47,168 nucleotides of DNA. Origin: a bacterium (lineage in GTDB: Bacteria > UBP14 > UBA6098 > JAFGQG01). The stretch spans positions 1-47,168 of the forward strand of contig JAFGQG010000020.1 in the NCBI GenBank assembly GCA_016935765.1, read 5' to 3'. This document shows positions 40,859-47,168 of the stretch, one piece after another (the first letter of the stretch is position 1; each line of letters begins with the position of its first letter). The notes beneath the pieces were generated by a model. That model was not told where the DNA came from, did not search any database, and saw nothing but the letters and a program-made list of their open reading frames with translations. A program made the translations under genes and the position numbers.

Positions 40859-42592
40859 ATGGGACAAGATAAAGCAAACAAGAGAATTGAAGAATTAAGG
40901 GCCGAACTGGAGAGAATCCGGAACGAAGCTGCAGAGGAAAAGAAGACTCTACTATCAAAAACTCAGAAGCTTGTCACGTTATTTGCGGTATCAACGAGGC
41001 TTCAAGAGGTTTTATCCCTTGAGGATGAACTCAATACGATAGCGAGTGGTATTTCACAGGCGCGGCTATACAGGAGAGCGATTATTTCATTATTTGACGA
41101 AGATTGGAATAGGATAAATTTTGGTTACACTGGTTTGACTTCGAAGGAAATTGAGCAGCATAAAAGTTCTAAGAAAATTAACAAAGCGATGTGGAAACGC
41201 ATTTTTTCTTCAAAATATAAAATAAGCAGGTCTTACTATATACCGCACGATAGCGACCTATCAGATGAGATTCAGGGTTTGCCAAGCAAACGTAAAGCGG
41301 ATCAGTTTCAGGGTTGGGATCCTCAAGATCTGCTGTTTACACCGCTTAAGAATAAGAATGGGAAGATCTTGGGAGTGCTTTCCGTTGATGATCCTCACGA
41401 TGGTTTAAGACCGACCGAGAACAGCCTCCAGATTCTTGAGTTATTCGCAAAGGAAGCGGCTTCAATAATTGAAAGGAACGAACTATACAATAATCTTGCT
41501 CAGGCGGAAAACTATTTTAAAAAGCTTGTTCAGACCTCAGGAGACATCATATTTTCTTCTGACTATAATGACAGAGTTGTAGTTTTCAATAAAGGCGCGG
41601 AGGATATTTTAGGATATAAATACGAAGATGTGAAAAATAAATCAATAATTGGATTTTTTTCAAATGAAAATGATGCCAGGGTAATTTTGGATAATCTGAA
41701 CCAGGATGGTAATATAAGGGGCTATGAAACCAAATTGAATACAGTTAAAGGTGAAGAGATTCCAGTTAGTCTGACTGCTACCCTGTTATATGATGAAGAT
41801 GAGAATGTGATAGGCGCGGAATGGATAAGCAAAGATTTGAGGGAACTGAAAGGTCTGCAGGAAAAAGTTATCGAAATGGAGCGAAAGATTGTCGTCCAGA
41901 AGGTGGTTATCGGTTTAGCTCATAGGGTAAACAATTACTTGCAGGAAATCTTAATATTGGAAAAAACTCTGGAAGATTTGTTTTCCACTTGTGAATTGCG
42001 TGAGGGAGACGATACAATATCCAGTGAAATAAATAATAGCTTAAATGAACTTCGGTCTTCTGTTTTAAAGATAAAGGAGATCACCAACCAGTTGAAGGAA
42101 CCGACTAATAAGCTGGAGGAGGTGAACTATATTGGTGATCTGCCAATGATAAGCATACCGGAGGTATCTGTTGAAAGGGCTTTTGATACGCCAGCAAGAT
42201 CAAAAATTGAGTGTTCAGGGAAGCAGGTTTTAGTGGCTGATGATGATTCAATAGTGAGGGATGGGATCGCGAAGTATTTATTTAAAAAAGGTTTTTGTGT
42301 TGATACAGCTAAGGATGGAAGAGAGGCGATCAAAAAGATCAATATGAATGAATATGAAATAGTCGTGTCTGATATAAAGATGCCTCATAAGAGCGGTTAT
42401 GATGTTTTTGATGCTGCAAAGGACAAAAATGCTGAAACCTGTGTTGTTCTAATTACTGCGTTCGGTTATGATCCAAATCACGCGATTGTAAAAGCTGTAA
42501 AAAGGGGTTTGAAAGGGATTTTCTTGAAGGAGAAGCCTTTGGAATGCGAGAGGCTTTATGATATTATTGAAAGGAATCTTCGGAAGGATTAG
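40859..42592 (+). CDS. GAF-PAS-DHp-REC signalling protein without ATPase domain
   Basis: A 577-residue cytoplasmic sensor. A coiled coil (1-40) precedes a GAF domain (about 40-205), a PAS domain (about 215-335) and a histidine-kinase-like dimerisation helix with GLAHRVNNYLQEI (His355). A receiver domain (about 455-577) follows, with Asp461/Asp462, phosphoacceptor Asp505 in SDIKMP and Lys559. The roughly 35 residues between the DHp helix pair and the receiver cannot hold a HATPase domain, so the protein should not phosphorylate itself from ATP. It may act as a phosphotransfer relay or as a partner of a separate kinase. It stands alone; output and ligand are unknown. The ribosome-binding site is poor. 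Confidence 0.85.
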   Translation: MGQDKANKRIEELRAELERIRNEAAEEKKTLLSKTQKLVTLFAVSTRLQEVLSLEDELNTIASGISQARLYRRAIISLFDEDWNRINFGYTGLTSKEIEQHKSSKKINKAMWKRIFSSKYKISRSYYIPHDSDLSDEIQGLPSKRKADQFQGWDPQDLLFTPLKNKNGKILGVLSVDDPHDGLRPTENSLQILELFAKEAASIIERNELYNNLAQAENYFKKLVQTSGDIIFSSDYNDRVVVFNKGAEDILGYKYEDVKNKSIIGFFSNENDARVILDNLNQDGNIRGYETKLNTVKGEEIPVSLTATLLYDEDENVIGAEWISKDLRELKGLQEKVIEMERKIVVQKVVIGLAHRVNNYLQEILILEKTLEDLFSTCELREGDDTISSEINNSLNELRSSVLKIKEITNQLKEPTNKLEEVNYIGDLPMISIPEVSVERAFDTPARSKIECSGKQVLVADDDSIVRDGIAKYLFKKGFCVDTAKDGREAIKKINMNEYEIVVSDIKMPHKSGYDVFDAAKDKNAETCVVLITAFGYDPNHAIVKAVKRGLKGIFLKEKPLECERLYDIIERNLRKD

Positions 42593-42743
42593 GGGAAGCG
42601 ATTGGGTTATTATAGCGTTTTTTAGTTGCAACCGTATAATGTTTTCAGTTTCGAGTTACCTTATTCTAAACCTTTGGTGGTTTCCTCACACCACGTTTAA
42701 AGGAAATTAATCAGTAGATAGTGAATTATATAATAGATGTGGA

Positions 42744-44351
42744 TTAATCGCGAATTATATCTAATAATTTCCACCGGTTTTGCCTGTACATCAATCCCAT
42801 TACCCTCAGGGAGAGCATCAGAAAGTAGAAATATAGTATTTGCCCGAAGAAATTAAGGATTATATTTCCAGTCATCCCAAAAGCGGTTCTAACGAAGATT
42901 ATAGGAATGGCTATTATAATAATGAATACAATATGCAGCATGTACTGCCCGATTATCCTTATAATTGTATTGATCATAAGTTTCGGATTTAGTACGTTGA
43001 CGAAATTTACTTCATACAGCGAAAATATTATAACTATCGGTTCGATGAATAAAAGCCAGGGAACGGCTGCAAATAGGATGAATATCCCCAGGAAATAAGT
43101 TTTAGTGAAAAGCGCAATGATTCCGAGCAGAACGAAGGGGGAACCGTAGAAGAGCAAGCCAATAATTATTTTAAGGGTAGGGATCAAACCCTCTGTCCAG
43201 TAGGAGAAATCCCATTCGGGAGGGTGGTCCTTTCCATCCACGGACTCAGTTAGAACCCTGTAAAGAAAAGGAAGTCCCCAGCCCAGGTACAGCATGACGT
43301 AAATGATAAGACCAACAATGCTGAATACCGATAATCTGGTCAGAAGTTTCAGGATTCCCATAGCTAATGGGAAAATGAATGTTGCAATTCCCCCTTCCAG
43401 AAATGGATATTTTATCACAAGGTTCACGAAGTTATTAAAGTATGGTTCTTCCTTCTCGACATACCTTGATTCCTTTAATTCCTCCTCGTTGGCTATTTCC
43501 TTTAGCTTCATTGCTAAAGCGGGATGGAACGGGTTTCCTTCGAGAGCGGTTCTCAAAGAATTAAGCGCTCTATATCTATCATCAACCTTCATGCATATTT
43601 CCGAAAATTCGAGGGCAAGCTCAACGCTATATGGGTCAAGTGCAAGCTGGTCAGCAAGTTCAGAAAACTTTTCTTCTGTTTTGGGGTCTAAATTGGTTGC
43701 ATCTGTCAGCTTAGCTCCTATCGCTGATTTAGTCACCTTAGGAAAATTTTGAGAAGAAGCTGTAGCAGTAATCGATGGTTTTTCTCTATTAATCCATTCT
43801 GATTCTTCTGAAGTAGTCTCGTCTTTCGAAGTAACCTGTGCTTCAGAAGTAACTTGTTCTTTTGGATAAGTCTCTTCCTTTTCAACCGGTTTATTCTCTG
43901 TTTTCTCCGGAAGTTTCACGGCGTTGAAAAGGACTTTAAGGTGAGTGTCTCCAGCTTTCAACCACTTTTTAGTTTCAGGATTATAAACCAGTGTATTCGG
44001 TTTGAATTCACCTTTTTCAATAAGTTTGACAAGTTCATCAGGTGATTTTTTCTCAAAATTATCTCCCAGAGTCTGGACGTAGTAACTATCCAAATGAGGA
44101 AGGTATTCCGATGGGGGTTCGATATCCTGAGTGGGTTTAGTTGGCTTTTCTGATTTCTCTTCGAACAAATACTTCAGGGAGGTTTGTCCAATCTTAACCC
44201 AGGTTTTATGAACTGGATGGTAAATGAGTGAATTCAAAGTCAGAGTTCGAGATGAAGCAAGATCCTTTAATTCATTGATAGAATACTTAGTATAATTAGA
44301 CTGCCCTTCTAACTGAACGTAATATTTCTTTTTGTCTTCTGTAGAATCCAT
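42744..44351 (-). CDS. Membrane protein with two GYF-like repeats and DUF4013-like domain
   Basis: A 535-residue protein when started at 44351 (MDSTEDKKKYYVQ). The frame is open 33 codons further upstream, but that part is a hydrophobic run without repeat homology. Two GYF-like (DUF4339-type) repeats come first, each beginning YYVQ and ending W.K.G.T.LK.LF, then a low-complexity Glu/Thr/Lys-rich linker. The last 230 residues have about six membrane helices of DUF4013 type (EPPEW..WTEG pattern as HPPEWDFSYWTEG). Such GYF modules bind proteins, so this may be a membrane adaptor. Function unknown. It is convergent with the signalling gene. Confidence 0.7.
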   Translation of the reverse strand: MDSTEDKKKYYVQLEGQSNYTKYSINELKDLASSRTLTLNSLIYHPVHKTWVKIGQTSLKYLFEEKSEKPTKPTQDIEPPSEYLPHLDSYYVQTLGDNFEKKSPDELVKLIEKGEFKPNTLVYNPETKKWLKAGDTHLKVLFNAVKLPEKTENKPVEKEETYPKEQVTSEAQVTSKDETTSEESEWINREKPSITATASSQNFPKVTKSAIGAKLTDATNLDPKTEEKFSELADQLALDPYSVELALEFSEICMKVDDRYRALNSLRTALEGNPFHPALAMKLKEIANEEELKESRYVEKEEPYFNNFVNLVIKYPFLEGGIATFIFPLAMGILKLLTRLSVFSIVGLIIYVMLYLGWGLPFLYRVLTESVDGKDHPPEWDFSYWTEGLIPTLKIIIGLLFYGSPFVLLGIIALFTKTYFLGIFILFAAVPWLLFIEPIVIIFSLYEVNFVNVLNPKLMINTIIRIIGQYMLHIVFIIIIAIPIIFVRTAFGMTGNIILNFFGQILYFYFLMLSLRVMGLMYRQNRWKLLDIIRD

Positions 44352-44509
44352 TTCTATATATTGGTTATATTTTAATACAATTGTCAATCTAAATTTGTTT
44401 TCATAGAAAATGCAAGAAAAAAATAAAAAAATTAGTAGGAAAATTAACAAAATTTGATTATTTTCAGAAATTCTTCAGTATATGTCGAGTATAATTCTAT
44501 TAAAATTAC

Positions 44510-44580
44510 TTGACATTTTTTGTAAAAATTTTATTTAAAAGTTTTTATTATTTGAAAATAATAATAAGTAGAATTATAAT
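44510..44580 (+). promoter_or_regulatory. Tandem promoters of nfnAB
   Basis: The proximal promoter is TTGAAA (44552-44557), a 17-base gap and a perfect TATAAT (44575-44580), 80 bases before nfnA. The distal one is TTGACA (44510-44515), a 16-base gap and TATTTA (44532-44537). No riboswitch fold was seen in 44352-44660, which otherwise is AT-rich and geneless. Confidence 0.65.
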
Positions 44581-44660
44581 CAATAACAATGAAACATGTT
44601 TTTAAAACACAAAATAAGTAATATTTTTACGCAATGAAGAAGCGATGGAGAAGATAGCAA

Positions 44661-45488
44661 ATGTATGAGATTATCGAGAAAAAAGAATTAGCTCCCCAAA
44701 TTAAACTGATGGTCATCAAAGCTCCGGAAGTTGCTGCAAAGACCCTGCCGGGAAACTTTGTAATCGTAATAAAGGATGAGAAAGGGGAGAGAATACCGTT
44801 AACTGTTGCTGACACAAACATTGAGAATGGGACACTGACCATAATTTTCCAGGAGGTAGGTAAATCCACTTTTGATTTTGGGAAGTTGAATGTCGGTGAC
44901 TTTTTCAGGGATTTAGTTGGGCCTCTGGGCAAACCATCAGAAATTGAAAACTATGGCACGGTAGTATGCGTGGCTGGTGGTGTAGGCGCTGCGCCAATTT
45001 ATCCTATCGTTAAAGCGCTGAAAAAAGAGGGTAATAAGGTAATTACGATACTGGGAGCCAGGTCGAAAGAGCTCCTCATTCTTGAAAACGAATTAGGTGA
45101 ATATTCCGATGAACTGCATATTACAACGGATGATGGCTCTTATGGCAGGAAGGGATTTGTTTGTGACGCACTCGAAGACCTGATCAACAGAGGAATTAAT
45201 ATAAACAGGGTGATTTCAATTGGTCCTACTATCATGATGAAGGCGGTTGTGGATATTACCAAGAGAGAAAATATCGATACTATTGTGTCGTTGAATTCTA
45301 TCATGGTGGATGGCACCGGTATGTGTGGCGCTTGCAGGGTAGAAGTGGGGGGAGAGACGAAATTCACTTGTGTGGACGGACCTGAGTTCGATGGGCATCA
45401 GGTTGATTTCGATATGCTTATGAAGCGTTTGAAGATGTATGTCCCACAGGAAGAAGAAGCATTAAAGCATTATCAAAGGAAGAATTAG
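44661..45488 (+). CDS. nfnA: NfnA, FAD/NAD-binding subunit of NADH-dependent ferredoxin:NADP oxidoreductase
   Basis: A 275-residue ferredoxin-NADP reductase-type protein. An FAD-binding barrel comes first (IPLTVADTNIENGTLTII), then an NAD-binding domain (VVCVAGGVGAAPIYPIVKAL, ITILGARSKE), and near the C-terminus the [2Fe-2S] ligands in MVDGTGMCGACRVEVGG followed by FTCVDGPEFDGHQVDFD. With NfnB it bifurcates electrons from NADPH to NAD and ferredoxin, or runs in reverse. It ends two bases before nfnB. Homologues are also annotated as dihydroorotate dehydrogenase or sulfide dehydrogenase subunits; the pairing with a GltD-like gene and no pyrD favours Nfn. Confidence 0.9.
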   Translation: MYEIIEKKELAPQIKLMVIKAPEVAAKTLPGNFVIVIKDEKGERIPLTVADTNIENGTLTIIFQEVGKSTFDFGKLNVGDFFRDLVGPLGKPSEIENYGTVVCVAGGVGAAPIYPIVKALKKEGNKVITILGARSKELLILENELGEYSDELHITTDDGSYGRKGFVCDALEDLINRGININRVISIGPTIMMKAVVDITKRENIDTIVSLNSIMVDGTGMCGACRVEVGGETKFTCVDGPEFDGHQVDFDMLMKRLKMYVPQEEEALKHYQRKN

Positions 45489-45490
45489 TT

Positions 45491-46888
45491 ATGGCAAAGA
45501 TAGACTTAGATAGGACACCGATGGTAAAACAGCCCCCTGAAGAGAGGGTAAAAAACTGTAACGAAGTAGCGTTGGGCTATACTGAGGAGATGGCAATAAA
45601 GGAAGCCAATCGCTGTATTCAATGCAAGAAGCCGTTTTGCATTGATGGCTGCCCGGTTGAAATCGATATTCCCGGTTTTATTGGGTTGATAGCAGAGGGG
45701 GATTTGGAGGGCGCAATTCGGAAGATGAAGGAGAAGAACGTTTTACCTGCTATTTGCGGTAGAGTTTGTCCCCAGGAGGAGCAATGTGAGAAGGTTTGCC
45801 TGCTTGCGAAGCAGGGCGCTCCGATAGCGATTGGGCGACTGGAAAGGTTTATCGCGGATTGGGAGGCGAAACAGGGTGAAGTGAAGATACCGGCTAAGCA
45901 TTCCCCGACGGGCAAGAAGGTCGCGGTTGTAGGTTCCGGACCTGCTGGAATAACTGTAGCTAGCGATCTCGTGCAGCTCGGGCACGAAGTTACAATGTAC
46001 GAAGCTCTCCATGAACCCGGTGGAGTACTGATATACGGCATACCGGAATTCAGGCTTCCCAAAGCAATAGTAAAAAGGGAAGTGGATTATGTGCAGAAAC
46101 TTGGTGTGGATCTGAAATTGAATGCTGTCATCGGGAAACTGAAAACAGTCGATGAGTTGCTTGAGGATGTAGATGCAGTGTTCATAGGTACAGGCGCTGG
46201 ATTGCCATGGTTCATGGAGATTCCCGGAGAGAATCTAAATGGTGTTTATTCAGCGAACGAATATCTAACCAGGGCGAATCTAATGAAAGCTTACCGTTTT
46301 CCGGAATACGATACTCCAATAGTAAGAGGAAATAGGGTAGTGACTATTGGTGGTGGAAACGTTGCGATGGATTCTGCAAGGACAGCCCTGCGCCTTGGAG
46401 CTGAGGAATCTATAATAATTTACCGCCGCTCAAGGAAAGAGATGCCGGCTCGTGATGAGGAGATAGAAAATGCTGAGGAAGAGGGAGTGATCTTCCACTT
46501 TCTGACGAATCCCGTGGCGTATCATGGTGATGATAGCGGCTGGGTGAGGGAGGTTGAGAGTATCAAAATGGAACTTGGCGAGCCGGATGCTTCTGGAAGG
46601 CGGAGACCGGTGCCAATCGAGGGTTCGAATTTCAGAATGCCCATCGATGTTGCGGTGGTAGCTATTGGGAACAGCCCGAACCCGTTGATCGGACAGACTA
46701 CCCCCGGTTTGGAGACGCAGAAATGGGGGAACATTATGGCTGATGAAGAGACCGGCAAGACTTCGAAGAAAGGCGTCTGGGCTGGTGGAGATATCGTGAC
46801 CGGCGCGGCTACCGTTATTCTCGCGATGGGAGCAGGAAGGAAAGCGGCTAAATCAATGGATGAGTATTTGCGGACAGGGGAATGGTAG
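45491..46888 (+). CDS. nfnB: NfnB, FAD/NADPH-binding iron-sulfur subunit of the Nfn complex
   Basis: A 465-residue GltD-like protein. The N-terminal region has cysteines for two [4Fe-4S] clusters (CIQCKKPFCIDGCP; ICGRVCPQEEQCEKVC). The flavin domain follows with GSGPAGITVASDLVQLG, and the NADPH-binding domain with GGGNVAMDSARTALRLG; GVWAGGDIVTGAATVILAMGAGRKAA ends the fold. It forms the NfnAB complex with the preceding gene. The glutamate synthase small subunit is the alternative, but no GltB gene is present. The pair implies anaerobic ferredoxin-based redox balance. Confidence 0.92.
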   Translation: MAKIDLDRTPMVKQPPEERVKNCNEVALGYTEEMAIKEANRCIQCKKPFCIDGCPVEIDIPGFIGLIAEGDLEGAIRKMKEKNVLPAICGRVCPQEEQCEKVCLLAKQGAPIAIGRLERFIADWEAKQGEVKIPAKHSPTGKKVAVVGSGPAGITVASDLVQLGHEVTMYEALHEPGGVLIYGIPEFRLPKAIVKREVDYVQKLGVDLKLNAVIGKLKTVDELLEDVDAVFIGTGAGLPWFMEIPGENLNGVYSANEYLTRANLMKAYRFPEYDTPIVRGNRVVTIGGGNVAMDSARTALRLGAEESIIIYRRSRKEMPARDEEIENAEEEGVIFHFLTNPVAYHGDDSGWVREVESIKMELGEPDASGRRRPVPIEGSNFRMPIDVAVVAIGNSPNPLIGQTTPGLETQKWGNIMADEETGKTSKKGVWAGGDIVTGAATVILAMGAGRKAAKSMDEYLRTGEW

Positions 46889-46927
46889 AGAGTATCATCG
46901 TTCTTAAGTTCTGATTTGGTTAGAGAT

Positions 46928-46959
46928 AAGGTTTAAAAACCTTGTATATACTTTTTTTT
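46928..46959 (+). terminator. Probable terminator of nfnAB
   Basis: AAGGTT-TAAA-AACCTT (46928-46943) forms a 6-bp stem, and an eight-T run follows after eight bases (46952-46959). The stem is short and the T-run distant, so this is uncertain. Confidence 0.4.
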
Positions 46960-47168
46960 ATTTCAAAATAAAGTTACTTGTTCAATAACCTACGGTTTGT
47001 TTTCATGCGTTGTCCCCCTCCCCATTTCGCCCCGCGAAGCTCGGGGCACTTACCCCCTGCACCCCGTGAGATACTTTAAATCTAATTGAAATGATTTGTT
47101 TGATAAATCACTAGACTTAAGCGAACAGTTATCACTTGAAGATGCAGAAATTGTAGATGTTGAAATAA
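46960..47168. other. Noncoding right end
   Basis: A 6-bp GC-rich hairpin, GCCCCG...CGGGGC, lies at about 47030-47047, in a C-rich stretch unlike its AT-rich surroundings. From 47090 to the edge one frame is open (LFDKSLDLSEQLSLEDAEIV) with a possible TTG start at 47096; it could be the start of a small gene but is too short to assign. Confidence 0.3.

Noticed and set aside
45491-46888. Glutamate synthase small subunit
   Set aside because: No large subunit is present, and the gene starts two bases after an NfnA-type gene.

Overview
The window most likely comes from an uncultured anaerobe of the FCB superphylum outside the classical Bacteroidetes. Five proteins carry a type IX secretion (T9SS) C-terminal sorting domain, four with a (Y/F)PNPF motif and one with YPNPT. 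There is also a PorU-like sortase, two PorV/PorQ-family outer-membrane barrels and an electron-bifurcating NfnAB pair, which suggests anaerobic metabolism. Base composition is moderately AT-rich, the standard genetic code is used, and the promoters I could find are sigma70-like. The phylum is an inference; no rRNA is present.

Layout. 1-2.6 kb is an accessory island: the end of a CRISPR-like array, an AT-rich stretch with five copies of GATTTTCGTA(AA), and then two copies of a unit made of a 93-base leader with promoter, one or two CRISPR-like repeats, an AT-rich hairpin and a type II toxin-antitoxin pair (VapBC, then ribbon-helix-helix/MazF). A further repeat relic follows. 3.1-7.5 kb holds mrfB and mrfA (yprB/yprA), an excision-repair exonuclease and helicase, split by another VapBC pair. 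7.8-11.3 kb has rdgB and polA on the minus strand.

11.5-16.2 kb (minus) is a tight operon: pcm, a PorV/PorQ-family barrel, the NAD(P)HX repair enzyme nnr and a T9SS-exported protein. 16.3-22.7 kb (minus) is a second operon: ftsY, a B12-type radical SAM/DUF2344 protein, rsmB, a small quinol monooxygenase-like protein and an iron alcohol dehydrogenase. Divergent from it is a papain-like peptidase with a T9SS tail; a strong bidirectional terminator separates it from a small convergent T9SS-tailed secreted protein.

25.4-39.0 kb (minus) is a 13.6-kb T9SS gene cluster: porU sortase, a PorV-like barrel with a large beta-propeller inserted in it, an M6 metallopeptidase with a T9SS tail, two paralogous small envelope proteins with a PGAGEYY motif, a B12-type radical SAM enzyme and a third, more distant small envelope protein. 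tRNA-Ala(GGC) lies just upstream. 39.2-47.2 kb holds a fused double ECF-type ATPase, a GAF-PAS-DHp-REC signalling protein with no recognisable kinase ATPase domain, a membrane protein with two GYF-like repeats, and nfnA-nfnB.

Most striking points: the duplicated leader-repeat-hairpin-toxin/antitoxin units with base-pair covariation in the repeat; the propeller-in-barrel PorV next to PorU; the PGAGEYY paralogues and radical SAM enzyme in the same cluster; and clustered copies of the octamer TGAGGAGG, including three in the polA leader. No cas gene is in the window, so the CRISPR reading rests on repeat and leader structure alone.
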